A stretch of DNA of 64,000 bases from Rhyacichthys aspro (lineage: Eukaryota > Chordata > Actinopteri > Gobiiformes > Rhyacichthyidae), in assembly GCA_036850595.1 (NCBI GenBank), contig CM072152.1, positions 3,925,640-3,989,639 of the forward strand, in the 5' to 3' direction. Every line of letters starts with the position of its first letter. Positions within the stretch are counted from its first letter, which is position 1. Shown piece after piece: positions 1-12,815 of this stretch. Position numbers and translations under genes: made by a program. A model generated the notes under the pieces. It made no database searches and was not told the origin of the DNA. It worked only from the letters and a program-made list of their open reading frames with translations.

Positions 1-69
1 ACACTTTTATCTAATCAGAAGAGAAAGTAGTAAGTAAAAAGTAGGTAGCAAGTTAATTTACATCAGTTT

Positions 70-290
70 AGTGTTAGTCACTCTTTAAGTCAGAGGTGTA
101 AGAAGGTTGTGAGTTTAAACCCCGGCTGGCCAACTTGAACATCCTCATCCCCATTGAGATCTTTCTGTGAGGATTCTGCATTTCCTCCCTCTGTTAGCAT
201 GGGTTCTCTCCGGGTACCCCTGCTTCCTCCCATTGCCCAAAGACATGCATGTCCCCCCGCACCCTATTAGTCAAATTGCGCCTTGGGCAA
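70..290 (-). repeat. Dispersed teleost repeat, family A, partial copy
   Basis: Degenerate copy of the most frequent repeat in this window, here called family A. It reads on the minus strand relative to the fuller copies at 3704-4046 and 5321-5676. Landmarks are the blocks equivalent to 'tctgtgaggattctgcat', 'gggttctctccgggtac' and 'aaagacatgcatgt'. The half carrying the 'gcctatcccagc' landmark is missing. It does not code for protein. The family is familiar from many percomorph genomes, but I do not assign a database name. The sequence from 291 to 1418 shows nothing I can name. Confidence 0.7.
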
Positions 291-1418
291 AATGTAAAGA
301 TTCAGTTGTTATAGTCACAAATTAAAGTTATGACTGTCACACAATCACATCCCTTTCTAAAAGCAATATGACGGGTTGTTGTTTTCAAATGTATTCATTC
401 TGATTCCACATTTGATTGGTCTACACTTGGCACCTCCACAACATGTAAGCATGTACAAAAATACACATTACAGGACAGTGTACTTTGAGTAAAATAATGA
501 AAAAAAACGTAACTGTTGGAACGCCACATGAACAGTTTTCTCTTTTAAATATTGAGCCAAAACAAATGAGATTAACTGTAATGGCAAAATGCAATGCTAA
601 CTGCAAAAACTCCAAACATGATGTGAAATGAATGCCTTACTTCTCCTTTAGGTTTTTGTTTGAAATGGGTATGGCTGAGAGGAAATAGAAAATGCACCTG
701 TGAGACCAACAGTGTGGCTCTGGTCGATGTGGAGCTGAAGCAGCTGGTGTTGGCCTCTGAGACATCTGCACGGCCAGCCTGCTCTGCCTGAGTTTGATGT
801 GGCCATTCAGATCTCTAATAGTTTCCTTCTTCTGAGGCAAACGGCTATTTGATGTGAAATGCAGTTAACTGGTCAAACAGTATACTGTACATGGCCCAGA
901 GTTCAGCAGGCGAGCTGCCAATCAGGCGGAGTGTGTGGGAAAGTCACTGTAGTAAAGTTGTTCATATGGGACTTAAAGAGTGGAAATGACATGCTCTTGT
1001 TTCCTCTGCATGTCTCATTTTCACTTTCTAATTGGTCGTTTTCAGGTTGGCTTTATGAGAGCAAAACTAATTAGTGTTTCTAAATTCAGCAGAAAAAGGC
1101 AGTCGGCTTGATTGTTCTGGTTTCCTCTGTCGTGTCAGGCAACAATAAAATGAGACTAATCATTTTCAAATTGCTCATATTTTCAAAGCGCAGGCCTGAA
1201 TGTCACTGCCGGTCTCCTGGCATTTTGTTTGGCATGCTCAGGGAACTGTGGCTGCCCTCTCTTTGTGCTTTGTGGGAAGTTTGGACTTGGGCTGCTGGAA
1301 AAAAACAATGTGTTGTGTTTTAGGTGGGGTTGTTTCTGCTTTGATTGGGAACGTCCTGCTGACAGGAGCGGCGCAGCAAGTTTACAGTAGCTGTGACATT
1401 GCTGTTACCTTTATTCAG

Positions 1419-1589
1419 AGCGCTCCAGCTGCAGCGAGCCCTCCGGAAGCCAAGCGCAGGCCCACATGGGCGGCCGGCGGCCCGCAGAGAGCAGAGCCAG
1501 CCCTGTTTGAGTTGGCACACACTTCCCTCTTGGGGAACTTTTGCTGCCTCTGCAGAAAGGCCAGTGGCGACGGCTGTGATGGGGCGGCG
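1419..1589 (+). other. Candidate alternative 5' exon of foxp1 (GC-rich)
   Basis: A GC-rich 171-nt block framed by a good acceptor (pyrimidine-rich tract ending 'tttattcag', 1411-1418) and a strong donor (GTGAGT at 1590-1595). It is open in the frame starting at its first base (57 codons), but I recognise no protein family in it. An internal acceptor-like 'cctctgcag' at 1547-1555 would give a 34-nt version. It lies 0.6 kb upstream of the better supported exon at 2191-2230 on the same strand. It contains ATG triplets, unlike the other leader exons. It could equally be a GC-rich regulatory block with chance splice signals. The sequence from 1596 to 2190 shows nothing specific. Confidence 0.25.
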
Positions 1590-2190
1590 GTGAGTCCAGG
1601 GCAGGATGGGCTTTTTCCACCTCTCGTCCCGTTCAGGAAACACATTTTGCTGTCTCTTTCCTCTCTGTTTGCAAACGGAGGAAAGACGTTAAGGCACGGG
1701 GCATAGGCCACTGCCTGAATGACAGAGAGTGTCTGGGAAAAGATTCAGTGCTAAAAGGTGTTGATTTGATACGTGACACTTTAATGCCATGAACCAGGCA
1801 GATCTGAAATCCTGGTACTGCTTGTATTTTTAACAAAAGTTTTTGTGTAAACTTAGTTTTATTTTATCATCACTGGGATTCAGTCTTCTGGAGGCAGTAA
1901 TTAAAATTGCTTGGAGAGCACTGTTTAGATGCAATTAGTGCAATGCTCATTGGGCTAAATTTTTTGTAATGTGTCTTTTTTCTTTCTCTTGCTTAGCCAA
2001 GGGAGCTCTTGACCAAGATGCCAAATATCAAATATGTTCCACAGATTTTTAATAGTGGGGCTATTATAAAGAACAATCATCTAAAAGTTACATCTGCATT
2101 TCATCATAGTCAGATTTGACTGTTTAGTAACTTTAGTGCCTTTCTAACACCTCACACTAAGGGTTTGTCTCTTCTCTGTGTCCCATCCAG

Positions 2191-2230
2191 GAGACTGCAG
2201 TGGTGACATCCTGCGGAGCCACACATCACA
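2191..2230 (+). other. foxp1: Putative foxp1 5' untranslated exon
   Basis: A 40-nt exon candidate. It follows the acceptor 'gtgtcccatccag' (ending at 2190) and precedes a consensus donor GTAAGT at 2231. It holds no ATG in any frame. Placed before the exon at 29302 it keeps the leader ATG-free. The assignment to foxp1 rests on strand, position upstream of the first coding exon, and splice signals; I see no transcript evidence. Forty bases is too short to be a likely transcription start exon, so a further exon upstream is expected. Alternative: a chance pair of splice sites. Confidence 0.5.
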
Positions 2231-3492
2231 GTAAGTGACACCTCTTAGGTCAGTTTACACGGGACAAGTCAGATGCTGTTTAAACTGGAATTCTTGCTTA
2301 AAATGGCCAGCTTTTGCAGGATTCCAAATGTCTGATTTCAATCTTTCGGCGGCCTGAGTTCACATATGTACACTTTCATTGCTGTCGTCTGTGTTTGATC
2401 TTGTTATTATTTCCTCAGAGTTCTGTTTTATCTAATAATGAAAAGTTTTATACATCCTATTTAATTTCCTTATTTCCTGTTACTGCTCACATCGCCATCA
2501 TTAGAGCGATGCAGAGAGTAAAGCTGGCTGTTAAGTCTATTTACATCTTTTGAAGTCATCCTGCTGTTGAGTGATGCAAACAGACCATGAGCTGAAGAGT
2601 AAAGAAAAATTGCAAAGAATAAAAAATAAATGCCTGTCTGTCTTCCCGGAGTATCCTAGAAGTCATTACTCCTTGTGTGGTGTATAAACATGTCAAAAAC
2701 AAACAATGACCCTGGGCAGACTCCACACTGCAAAACAATTTCAAAGCCTGCAATGTAGTGTAAACAGAAAACATGGTTAACCTTCACGCTGCAAAGACCT
2801 CACCTTAAACCACTGTTTGTTTCACAGACCTTGTCGACCTTGCTGAGATAAACTTTGCATCTTTTCAGCTCTTTCCAGTTTGATCGCTCAATATTTGTGC
2901 AGACTTGAATGGAAAGCTGTTGTTTACTAAAGCTGTATGAAGATTAGCTTAATGAAACACACACATTATTAGCAATTGCATTAGTTGCATATATAATCAA
3001 CTTATTTACCTCAGCTCAGCTAAAAATAGTAATATACTGTATATTTTTGTTAAAATAACAGCAAACAGAATATAATATATGGCTGTCCCTTCTTTACAAC
3101 AAACAGAGTATACATTTTCTGGTATTGTAGCCTTCTTCTTTTATTCAGAAACAAGAATGGCACAAAGTGTGTGCTGTGTTCAAAGAGTGGAGTAGGTGAA
3201 AACAAGTTGCATGTAAGCTGTATTTGACTCTACAGTAACCACATGTTGTTTGTTCACTGGGTTAGGTTTGTTGTCAGTGTTTGATTTTCTTTGATGTACT
3301 TGTTTTAGGAAAAATGAGCTACTTCTCTTCATTACTGCATTTGTAAAGGGCAGAATACAATACTCGCTGCACTTACTTTACCTTTGAAACAAATATGTTT
3401 AAGGTTTGATTGACAAGATTAACTGTAAAGACTGAATAAGTTGTAATTGGGTGTTTGGAAGCATGTAATATCCTTATGTGCCACTAGATGGA

Positions 3493-4200
3493 AAGTTACT
3501 GCAACAATCATCTCCATTACATCAATATATCTATTAGAACATCTGGGCATTGGTGTGTTGGACAGATATTTCCAAATAGTAAGTTACTGCAACCAACAGT
3601 TCCAGTTGCCCTCAGTCCTGCTCAAATGGGAAGTTTCTTTGCAGTAGAGCCTTTAAAACCACTTGACATTGGTGTGACAGGACAGATTACAAATTGATTT
3701 AGTAATGCATTCATTCATTTTCTACCGCTTGATCCTGTTGGGGCTTGCTGGAGCAGAAGCCTATCCCAGCAGCTTTGGGCCTGAGGCGGGGTACACCCTG
3801 GACAATGGCCAGTTAGTTGCAGGGCTGACATTTAGACACAGACACTGACAGACAACCATTTACCCTCACATTCATCCACTAGGGGCACTTTAGAGTCACT
3901 AATTCACCTGAACATGCATGTCTTCGGGTGGTGGGAGGAAGCCGGAGAACCTGGAGAAAACCCACGGCAACACGGGAAAGACATGCAGACTTCTCACAGA
4001 AGGATCGAGGGTGGAGCAAGAGCACTAACCGCTCTGCCACTGTGTTATTTAGTTCTGCTTCATGTTACATCACTGTAAAGTCGAACTACTGCAACAGTCA
4101 TCTGCAGTTGCACTTTGTTCAGCTTAAATTGGAGGGTATTTTGCCATGGAACCTATTAGAACATCTTGATGTTGGTGTGAAAAACAGTTATTTCAAGATA
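3493..4200 (+). repeat. Three diverged tandem units split by a repeat insertion
   Basis: Three related units of about 85-120 bp, each beginning near 'actactgcaac/agttactgcaac' and ending near 'cattggtgtg..acag'. Unit 1 is about 3493-3578, unit 2 about 3581-3695 and unit 3 about 4078-4200. Units 2 and 3 also share the middle block 'cagttgc..ctca/ttcagct..aaat'. A family A repeat (3704-4046) lies between units 2 and 3, so it inserted after the duplications. No coding potential is recognised. Confidence 0.6.
3704..4046 (+). repeat. Family A dispersed repeat, near full copy
   Basis: About 343 bp with the family's landmarks in order: 'ttctaccgctt', 'gcctatcccagcagc', 'gtacaccctggacaatgg', 'gcagggctgacattta', 'ctttagagtcactaattcacc', 'atgcatgtcttcggg', 'ggaggaagccggagaacc', and the end 'agcactaaccgctctgccac'. 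The heptamer ATTTAGT occurs on both sides (3697-3703 and 4047-4053) and may be a target-site duplication. No protein is encoded, so it is a non-autonomous element. Confidence 0.8.
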
Positions 4201-4429
4201 TATGGAACTACTTATGGTTACATTAAGTTAAAATCTGGAGAATGATGTGTTGATGCATTTGGATTAAACAGGCTCACGTAATACTGACATTTGGTGGAAA
4301 AGTATTTTGTATTGTTTGTTTGATTTATTTTAGTTACAAAGCTACATATAATCCCCTTTATGACAACACAACATTGTCAAGACCAGTGTAAATACTACTG
4401 TGGCACAAAGCAGATTGGTGTAAAGGGCT

Positions 4430-4830
4430 AACACAATGAATATTCATATTTTTGGTTCACAGACTCTTCTGTTTGCCTCTGTGAGCTCTTTCACACTGAG
4501 AGGGGCTGTCTGTAGGCCGATGTGAACTTGTACATCTAATAAAGCCCAGCTGCTGAATGATCAAATAGTGTCTCTAATTAAGGCCTGAGTGTACACCCGT
4601 GTAAAATTCTCTGCGGAATGCTAACAACCTGTGATATTTCCAGAGGAATTTGCTGCGCAGGTCTCAAAGAAGAGGCTTCGGAGGGAGGAGGGGCAGCGTT
4701 CATGTGGCAAGCCAACATGTTGTTCACATCCGTGTCAGATTGAGGCTAATGAAGGCCAGACTGATCCTTGGATGCAAGCCTTAAGTAAATGATCCCTCTT
4801 TGAATATATTAGAGCCCGTAGCAGCACTGA
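4430..4830. promoter_or_regulatory. Repeat-poor block, possible conserved regulatory element
   Basis: A repeat-free block of mixed composition with short motifs such as 'tctctaattaagg' near 4570 and 'gaatgctaacaacctg' near 4617. It differs from the flanking AT-rich repeats. The regulatory role is inferred from composition only; no alignment was possible. Confidence 0.22.
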
Positions 4831-4956
4831 GCCTCCCTGCCGTGCCAGTGCTGCTACATGTTGGCTTCTGGTCTGACGAGGCCGGTCAAAATGGAAGTTA
4901 CGCAGTTCGATCATGTTGTATATTTTGCTTTAGCAAATATAATTACTCCATGTTAT

Positions 4957-4996
4957 GGAGCTACTGTTTCCAGAGTTTCCAGGTGAGTGTATTCAT
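4957..4996 (+). repeat. Copy 1 of a duplicated segment containing GTGAGT
   Basis: About 38 bp from 'ggagctactgtttccagag' through 'tttccaggtgagtgtatt'. A near-identical segment recurs at 6686-6731. The shared block contains CCAG/GTGAGT, a good splice donor consensus, but I see no matching acceptor-bounded exon. Confidence 0.6.
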
Positions 4997-5258
4997 AACA
5001 AAACTGACAGTCTCTTACTTCCCCTTAAAAATAAATATTGTTAGCTTTCATAGCGTTGAACCATTTTTTTTTTCCAAAATAAATGTATTTCCTTTTTTCC
5101 CCCTTTTCAACTAAATTACAATTTTGCAATGTGATCTACAAGAAGGAATCTAAAACAAGCCCTATCAGTCACCATAAACCAGCTCTGGTATTATTTCCAT
5201 GTAACAAAGTCTTGTTAAAAGACACAAACAGCACAAAATGAAGCATGTGACTGATTTG

Positions 5259-5299
<41 letters not shown>

Positions 5300-5320
5300 T
5301 TCATTCATTCATTCATTCAT
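5259..5320. repeat. (TA)n followed by (ATTC)n microsatellite
   Basis: An uninterrupted TA run (about 5259-5296) passes directly into ATTC repeats (about 5293-5320), which abut the start of the family A copy at 5321. ATTC/GAAT repeats also border the copies at 3704 and 50370, so they seem to belong to the family's end. Confidence 0.9.
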
Positions 5321-6080
<760 letters not shown>

Positions 6081-6685
6081 AGTTTTTATCCCTTTTTTTT
6101 TTTTTTTTTACACTTGCCACTTTTCAAAACTAAAGAATTATGGAATTAATCAGACTACCTTTCTCTGCTTATTATTACAAACTGTTCTGGCACCAGTAGC
6201 AGCATTAGCCTTCACACAGTGAACAGTGGTTAGTAAGCTGGAAACTGTTCCGTCAACTTTGATTTTCATTTTTATATTTTTTAAATTGTTCAGAATTTAT
6301 TTATTTATTTTTATTTATTTATTTCACATGTACCACTAACCACTAGATGGAGGGTTAAGCCTTTAGAGCCACAGTCGTGCTCCGGCTGGCTCAAATGAAT
6401 ATTTGGGTCGTAATGATCAGATATGACACTTTGCCTGTAATATTCAAACAGACCAGGAATAGAAAATTAAAAGAAAATTAAGACTCTAAAGAAAGCTATC
6501 AAACCAAACCTAACCAAAAATGGACTAAACAAACCTGTGAATTGGGTCACAAATTGCTTGGTGTTAAATACAGGTAATCTTTAAATAAGTCTTTGGGAAC
6601 ACTTTATTAAAAGACCTTGGCATTGATGTGACATGAGAGGTAAAGCAAGAGGAGCTGTAAAGATTGTTAGAGTAAGATGTAATTT

Positions 6686-6731
6686 GGAGCTACTGTTTCC
6701 AGAGACTTTCCAGGTGAGTGTATTTCTAACA
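6686..6731 (+). repeat. Copy 2 of a duplicated segment containing GTGAGT
   Basis: Partner of 4957-4996: 'ggagctactgtttccagag' followed by 'actttccaggtgagtgtatt', about 1.7 kb downstream in the same orientation, with a 2-bp difference inside the block. Just upstream, 'gaccttggcattgatgtgac' (about 6613) resembles the end of the tandem units at 3493-4200, so both may come from one older repeat. Confidence 0.6.
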
Positions 6732-6779
6732 GTTTGGTAGTAAATGGAAAGTGTGAGTGTTAATGTAAATGAACCCATC

Positions 6780-7110
6780 TCATATTTTTCCCCACCCTCT
6801 TGAAAGGGATTGCATTTACATAACAGCCTGGGAATTGATACTCATGCAAATGCCACAGTTTGCTGTTTGTATTAAGTATAAAGTAGTAGTGTGATTTTTT
6901 TTTCAAAGGACTGTTTTTGCGAGTAAATGTGAAAAATAGCACTGTTAGTACTTTTAGGAAAATTTGTTGGCACGAAAGCATGCAAATGACTCCTATTATG
7001 AGGCACTTTTAATATCGATTGGAAAGACAAGCACAAAGGAATAAAGCACTTGTAAATGTGCCTCTGCAAAGCTTGTGTAACATCCCATTAATAAATACCT
7101 TTCTGGCTCT
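6780..7110. promoter_or_regulatory. Possible regulatory block with two POU octamer sites
   Basis: A repeat-poor block containing two exact ATGCAAAT octamers, at 6844-6851 and 6980-6987, in the same orientation 136 bp apart. ATGCAAAT is the established binding consensus of POU/Oct factors. Paired sites in clean sequence are compatible with an enhancer. Function is inferred. Confidence 0.3.
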
Positions 7111-7764
7111 TTAGTGCTGCGCTTGCCTTACACTGAGTGGAACAATGTCATTTGATTTCTGCTGATGGAGCATGTGTACTTCATAGATGGATGGATGGGA
7201 TGGATCCAATTAGCTATGGTCATCGCTCGTAGATTTAAGCTGACAGTAAGAGTCTCGCAAAGAATATCCTTGATTTTTGGTGGTTTTGTGGAATGCTGTA
7301 ACCCAGGCCTTTTAAAAGCCCATAAAGAGCACATTGTGAAGAATGCAGCGCTGATGGAGTTTTGATTTATCGTCAAGCAAATTTTCTCAATTAGACAAAG
7401 GAGAGGATTAATTGATTTTCAATCTGCAATGTACAGTAATAGGAAATTCTTATGGCTTTTTCATTATACATTATATAAGGGGTTCACATGAGGGCTTTGA
7501 AAGCCTTAAAATTGTTGTGGTTGACGGTTTGAAAAGTGCTTATGAACTGTGTACTTACTTATTTATGTAACGGTATAATTACTTTTTATCTTAGCAAGCT
7601 TGGTACATACAGGTTGAAGCTTTTTTTTTTGCATCTAACTGAAAGATTTAAAATATTTTTGCAAACCTTGTTTATTTGCATTATTTACCATTTGAAATGA
7701 AAAACAATCTCTGGAGATGCAATATTTCCACGCACTTGCTGCCGATGATGATTTTCAATTAGTT

Positions 7765-7908
7765 TTTTTGTTTTGTAAAGATGATTTTTTGGAGCGTTTT
7801 TGCCTTTATTGAAAGTTGACAGGAAATGGGGTTGGAGAGAATGGGGAATGACAGTCTCCCATGTGCTGGGCATGTGCTCTACCTGAGCTGCCAGAGGCGC
7901 CCCCCTTG
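7765..7908 (+). repeat. Dispersed teleost repeat, family B remnant
   Basis: The order 'gcctttattgaaagttgacagg', 'ggagagaatggggaatgaca', 'catgtgctctacctgagctgcc', ending 'gaggcgcccccc', is that of a common fish repeat that normally carries an anticodon-arm-like 'gctctacc..gagctacc' segment. The middle is shortened. It is not a functional tRNA: I could not fold a cloverleaf and no intact B box is present. Confidence 0.55.
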
Positions 7909-8039
7909 AATTACGTTTTAAAAAGGAATTTGTATATTATCACAGCGTTTGAAGGAAATGCTTGAAAAGATACTGTAAAGCTGCACAGATTAAGCCTACC
8001 AAAATTATACTCTGGGGTTATGCTGTAACTTTTGTGGAG

Positions 8040-8900
8040 GTATGCTCCCTAAATCCTTCTGTCTCCTCATGTTAATCCCAGACAGGGACAATGATGTTGA
8101 GATCAGCGCTCTGTGGGGGCACGATCATCACCTCAGGACCCCTTGTTCTTCTTTAAGTACGTCTGGGGTTGCATACTTTTGCTGTGTTAAATCGTTCTTA
8201 CTTCAATATTTTTTGATACATGGCTGAAATGTTTCCACACCATTCACATCTGCAATACCCCGCTTTATATTTACTTATCACTTCTGAACCGTCATCAACA
8301 GTAAAAACCTTGTTATTTTAACAGCACTTGTTTCCAGCTTGTCAGTGATTGATGGTCTGTGACTGTACCTGAACAGTTCACAGAGGGCTTTGTAAAGCCC
8401 TGGACCCTCCACACGATCTGGACCGTGACGGCCTGTTGGTAACCATGAGCTCTGTTTGTCACCGCAGACAGAGGCACGAAGAGGAGCACATTTGTCCGGG
8501 TTTTACTCACTCACAGAGAAGCACTACACATTCTGACAAGCAACAGATGTATCACGCAGGCCGATTCCAAACAGGCGTCCAACGCGCAGTTGTACACACC
8601 GTCAGACATGTTTGTGTGATGAGGCAGGGACACGGAGCGCTGCTGGCAGATGAGACAAGCAGCGCCTCTGCTGCTCCCAGCTTCCTGTCTGCAAATGGAC
8701 AGGCCTGTTTGTGTGCTGCTCTGACACTAGAGTCACTTTGTCATGTGAGCTCTCATCACATGTACACAGTGCATTCAAAGAGCGTCAGATCAGCTGCGTG
8801 ACAGGTAGACTCCCAGTGACACAACAGCCGAAGGGGATGTCCTTTTCAATACACCACATGAGGACAAATGCACACTGGGCCGAGACAAAATAACATCAGA
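8040..8900. other. Mixed-composition intronic segment
   Basis: An intron segment with more GC than its surroundings and several frames of 60-120 codons. The longest is 8436-8801 on the + strand. None shows a recognisable domain, and neighbouring frames overlap on both strands, as expected for chance open frames. I see no repeat family here. A regulatory role is possible but has no direct support. Confidence 0.3.
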
Positions 8901-11900
8901 TGACATCATTTTGAATGCTCTTATGTTGTCTATCTTCACTTTGAAAAGTGGTTGATAATAGGGGTCCTTTCTAGTGCTGCCATCAGAGCACAGAGGATTG
9001 CACGAGACAGGGACCTCATGGTGTGAGCTCAACTCTGTGTTGTCCACTTGTTGTGTGAGCCAATAGCAGTAAAAGTACATCAGTCTTTCAAAGTGAAGTT
9101 TGAAAGTTGACTAGTTAACAATTTAGTTAATGAGGTCATTAGTCAAAGCTATACAGTTGTACTACAGTTGATGTGTGATGGACATAAAACAGATGTAATT
9201 TAAAAAGCCTGTTAATAAATAAAAATATTCAAAACTATAGTCAGAGATAGACAAAAGCCCTTACCTTACCTCAAATTTGTCTTAAAAGAGAAGATGGTTT
9301 TGGGATATAACTTGACATCATTGACAGTCAGTTAGGTGATATGACATCTTAGTCAACTATATTTTTGGTTGACTATAGTCTTAGACATTATGTCCAATTT
9401 TAATCACTTGCATTTGTCCATGGAAAAGTTAGATCTAAGCTTCATAATTATTACACATCTCTATTTAACACGTTTTTAAAAAGGCAGCTGGAGATCCGTC
9501 CTCCACATAACAAGTGGACTATAGAGATTATTAGTTTTTATTTCTGGAAAAAACAAGATATTGGTTGTGTTGACTGACAACATCAAGCCTGTCCAGCCAA
9601 TGCAGCATATACTTGTAGTTGGCCAACCCTTCTGGTATGTGCTGATCATTTTCATCTAGTAATGTTCTTAATAATAAAGACTTGATGATGTGGAGGTGTA
9701 GATTTTTTTCCAAAGATGAGTCTTGTTGTAACATGCTGTTAGGTGATTATGCAGCTTTTAGTTCAACTTTATTAATTCCCATGAGGAAAGTCAATTGTTA
9801 GGTCTGTTCAAATAAATATAAAAGCAAACTAAACGATTCAGACTTCATTTGCTACAGCTTGAAGGAGTTCTTCTCTATCCTGCAGCTCACTCATCTCTTG
9901 CTCTTTCTGTTGTCTCCAAATGAATACCTATTTTAAAAACGATTAAATTAGTATTTCAAGGTGCCCCTTTTTTCTCCCGCACACACAGACTGACATGATG
10001 AAGAGGACATGTTGGATATTTTTGAGGATGTTAAGTCTGGAACCTTGAAACAGTGCTGATTTGTTTTTCACAAGCAGTATCTGGTATGGCTCTTGGTTTA
10101 ATATAAAGTGTTACCACAACGTCACATGAGAACTCTCTTGGGATATAGTATGGTATCAGGCCCGCTGCCAATAACTCCACATCCCGACTACACATTTCCT
10201 TCAACAGTTTTCCTCAATAACAACAAAAAACAAACACAAAGCAGACCTTTCATTTAATAAGTTAATAAGTTCCTATACTGTATGTTACTACTCTTGAACC
10301 ATATTTTAAAATTGAAAGTATGTGAAAGGTATTCCGAGCAGCATCCAAGCACATTTTGCCACTGTCTCATGCAAAGCAGTTTGTAGTGTAGCGTCAACCG
10401 AATCAACAAAGTCCCTTAGATGACGAACGGAATGTCTTTAACACCAAACATGCAGTATGTCCAGGTGCCTTCTTCAAAACCTTTTCTTGCGCATGTCCTG
10501 GTTGACTGAGAGCCTCTACAGACACTTCATGTTGAATGTGGTATGTGGGAGAATCAACAAAACATGTTAACGCATCGTGGGTACAGGTGATTCTCACTCC
10601 ATACTGTCACCCACGTGTTTACCAACCCCACAGTTGCATGAGTGTTTATAACGCCGAGCGTAATTGGGCAATTTTCCTGAGGGCATCTGTAATCCACACT
10701 AAGTTACATCCCAACTTTCCATTAAAACGCAAGGGGAAGTTTGAATGATAGTAATCACTCCCAGCAACACTGCTATGTAAATACGGCTTATCAGCATTAC
10801 CAATTTGGTTTAAGTGGTGTGGACGTGGGTGATTCACATATCCAGCCTCTGACACATACTATACACTTTTCAGAGCGCTTATTAAACATATGTAACAAGT
10901 ATGCAAAAAAGAACACAGTTGTGAGAATGATGCTGTGACGGAAAGATGCAAATGTCTAACTTCTGCCTGTCATGTGGGCAAAGTTAACCGTCCGCATTTA
11001 GGCGTATGGAAATGAACTGGGAATATCTAGATCTAAAATGCTCCATTTTAATATTCAAATGTTACACCAAACAATATAATGCATTATGGCTTTTTGGGAT
11101 TTGCATACAACTCTGTTTGCTGCTGTGAGCAAGGGATGATACGAGGAAGAAGAGGTGTGAGATACAGGGACAAATGCAGGATAAAGCACACAAACAGCCT
11201 TTGTCTGGGAGTCATATGGAAATGGCATCAGATAACTAAACAGAATTTGGAATATGTTATACATAACATGTGAACAAGAGTATTAGAAGCCGGGTAAGCT
11301 TGTCTTCTTTATTTTAAACTGCAGAGTCTGTATGTGCAAACAGCTCTTCTCTATATTGGATATATTATTTTTTGCATCAGCACATCATTTACTCTAAAAA
11401 CATTGTCAGCAGTGCCAATTTAAGATCATTAAAGCCATGGTTCCACTGAGTGTTTGGTTCAGGTAACCCCTGACCTTGCATTTCCACTGGGGCACTAAGC
11501 ACCACAGAAGTAGTGTTAATATGAGAAATGAGTAAATAAATCATACTTGAACCAAACTTTTAAATTGGGTATGCAGTGCTTTAAGCTAAAATAAAGTACT
11601 GAGGAAATTAGGGCTGCAGGATTTTAGAAAAACATGCAAATTTAGCAACTTTTCTGTTCTGTTCTGAGTGCTCATATTTAAATGCTTTTTGACATGTTAA
11701 AAATCTGACCTCTTTGGACAGTGAAAATGCCACTTATTGTGTGCCATATCATACTGCACATGCCTTAAATGAAGTTGTGTTTTGTGTTTGGTTTGCTCTA
11801 AGTTAGCAGGTCATATCCATCATGTATTTCCCATATCTGTCACCTTGTCTGTGATCTCTGCAGCGAGTGCGCAGGTCGACACAGACAGAGGGATGAAGCA

Positions 11901-12154
11901 GACAGAGGTAGAAGGGCAGGAGTGGGCCCTGGACAGTGCCTGACAGGGTTAACCACAGTGAAGGATGGACGCCTCATGCTTTGACACCTGTAGTCAGATT
12001 CACCACACAGTGTAATTAGGACAACATACTATTTATTATTTTTTAATGTAAATTATTTATTTAAGGGTTTGTGTTGAACTGTGTTAAAATTAGCTGGTGT
12101 CATTGTCCAGCAGCGTGATTAATAGTGTTATTGTTGCTTGATGTGTCAAAGCTT

Positions 12155-12815
12155 ATTGCCAGCCTTTGGGAATGGAGGGGTGCATCCTGGACTAGTGTAA
12201 GTTAGTTGTAGAGCTAACACTTAAATACATAAACTAACATTGCAATTTAAATTCGCCAATCTTCCGTTTTTTTGTCATTGGCAATGCCCTGTCGGTCATT
12301 TCATGAAGATGCAGCAGAAGTCAGTCAGTCCTCCTTTGGTTTCACTCCACAAATGATTTGATCAGCTATAACAGTAGTAAACTAAAATACAGTGATTGAG
12401 ATATCTATAGCTATTATTTACTTGTGCCTACTTTTCAGATATTTGGTTATCCACTGTAGGTTCAGGGTCACATTAAAATAATCGAAAGTAAAGATGTAAT
12501 GAGGTGAGAAAAAAGTTGGAGCTGCTTATTATAATTACTGTCTGAACATTGAGAGTAATTGTGCCCTTTATGGTATACACAATGGATCTGTTCAGAGTAA
12601 TGGCTCAGTTACTGTCACAAGTACTCCAACTATGGATTCGTCTATACATTGGTGTCTTTGGAAGGTGAGAGGAAGCTGGAGTGTCCAGAGAGAACCTAAT
12701 GTAGCATGAAGAAGACATTTAGACCTCACACAGAAAGACTTTTGCAAGTTAGTGTGGGATTCAATCCTACAACCTTCTTGCTGTGAGGCAGGAGCACTAA
12801 CCGCCCCCTGAAAAA
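12155..12815 (+). repeat. Family A repeat, degenerate and interrupted
   Basis: The proximal part (12155-12260) has 'gggtgcatcctggac', 'gttgtagagctaacactta' and a degraded middle. The distal part (about 12635-12815) has 'ggaggtgagaggaagctggag'-like sequence, 'cctcacacagaaagac' and 'gaggcaggagcactaaccgc'. About 370 bp of unrelated sequence separates them, either a later insertion or two neighbouring fragments. Confidence 0.6.

Noticed and set aside
1200..1706. 168-codon open frame on the + strand
   Set aside because: No recognisable domain; frames on both strands are open because of local GC content. Only the part bounded by splice signals (1419-1589) is kept as a weak exon candidate.
7860..7905. 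tRNA-like 'gctctacctgagctgcc'
   Set aside because: Part of a dispersed repeat remnant without an intact tRNA fold.
11430..11520. Repeat-like 'catggttccactgagtg' and 'gcatttccactggggc'
   Set aside because: Resembles a fish repeat beginning, but too short and degraded to delimit with confidence.
11865..11920. Possible small exon after 'ctctgcag' with a donor-like 'gtagaag'
   Set aside because: The donor is weak, it contains ATG, and nothing ties it to foxp1.
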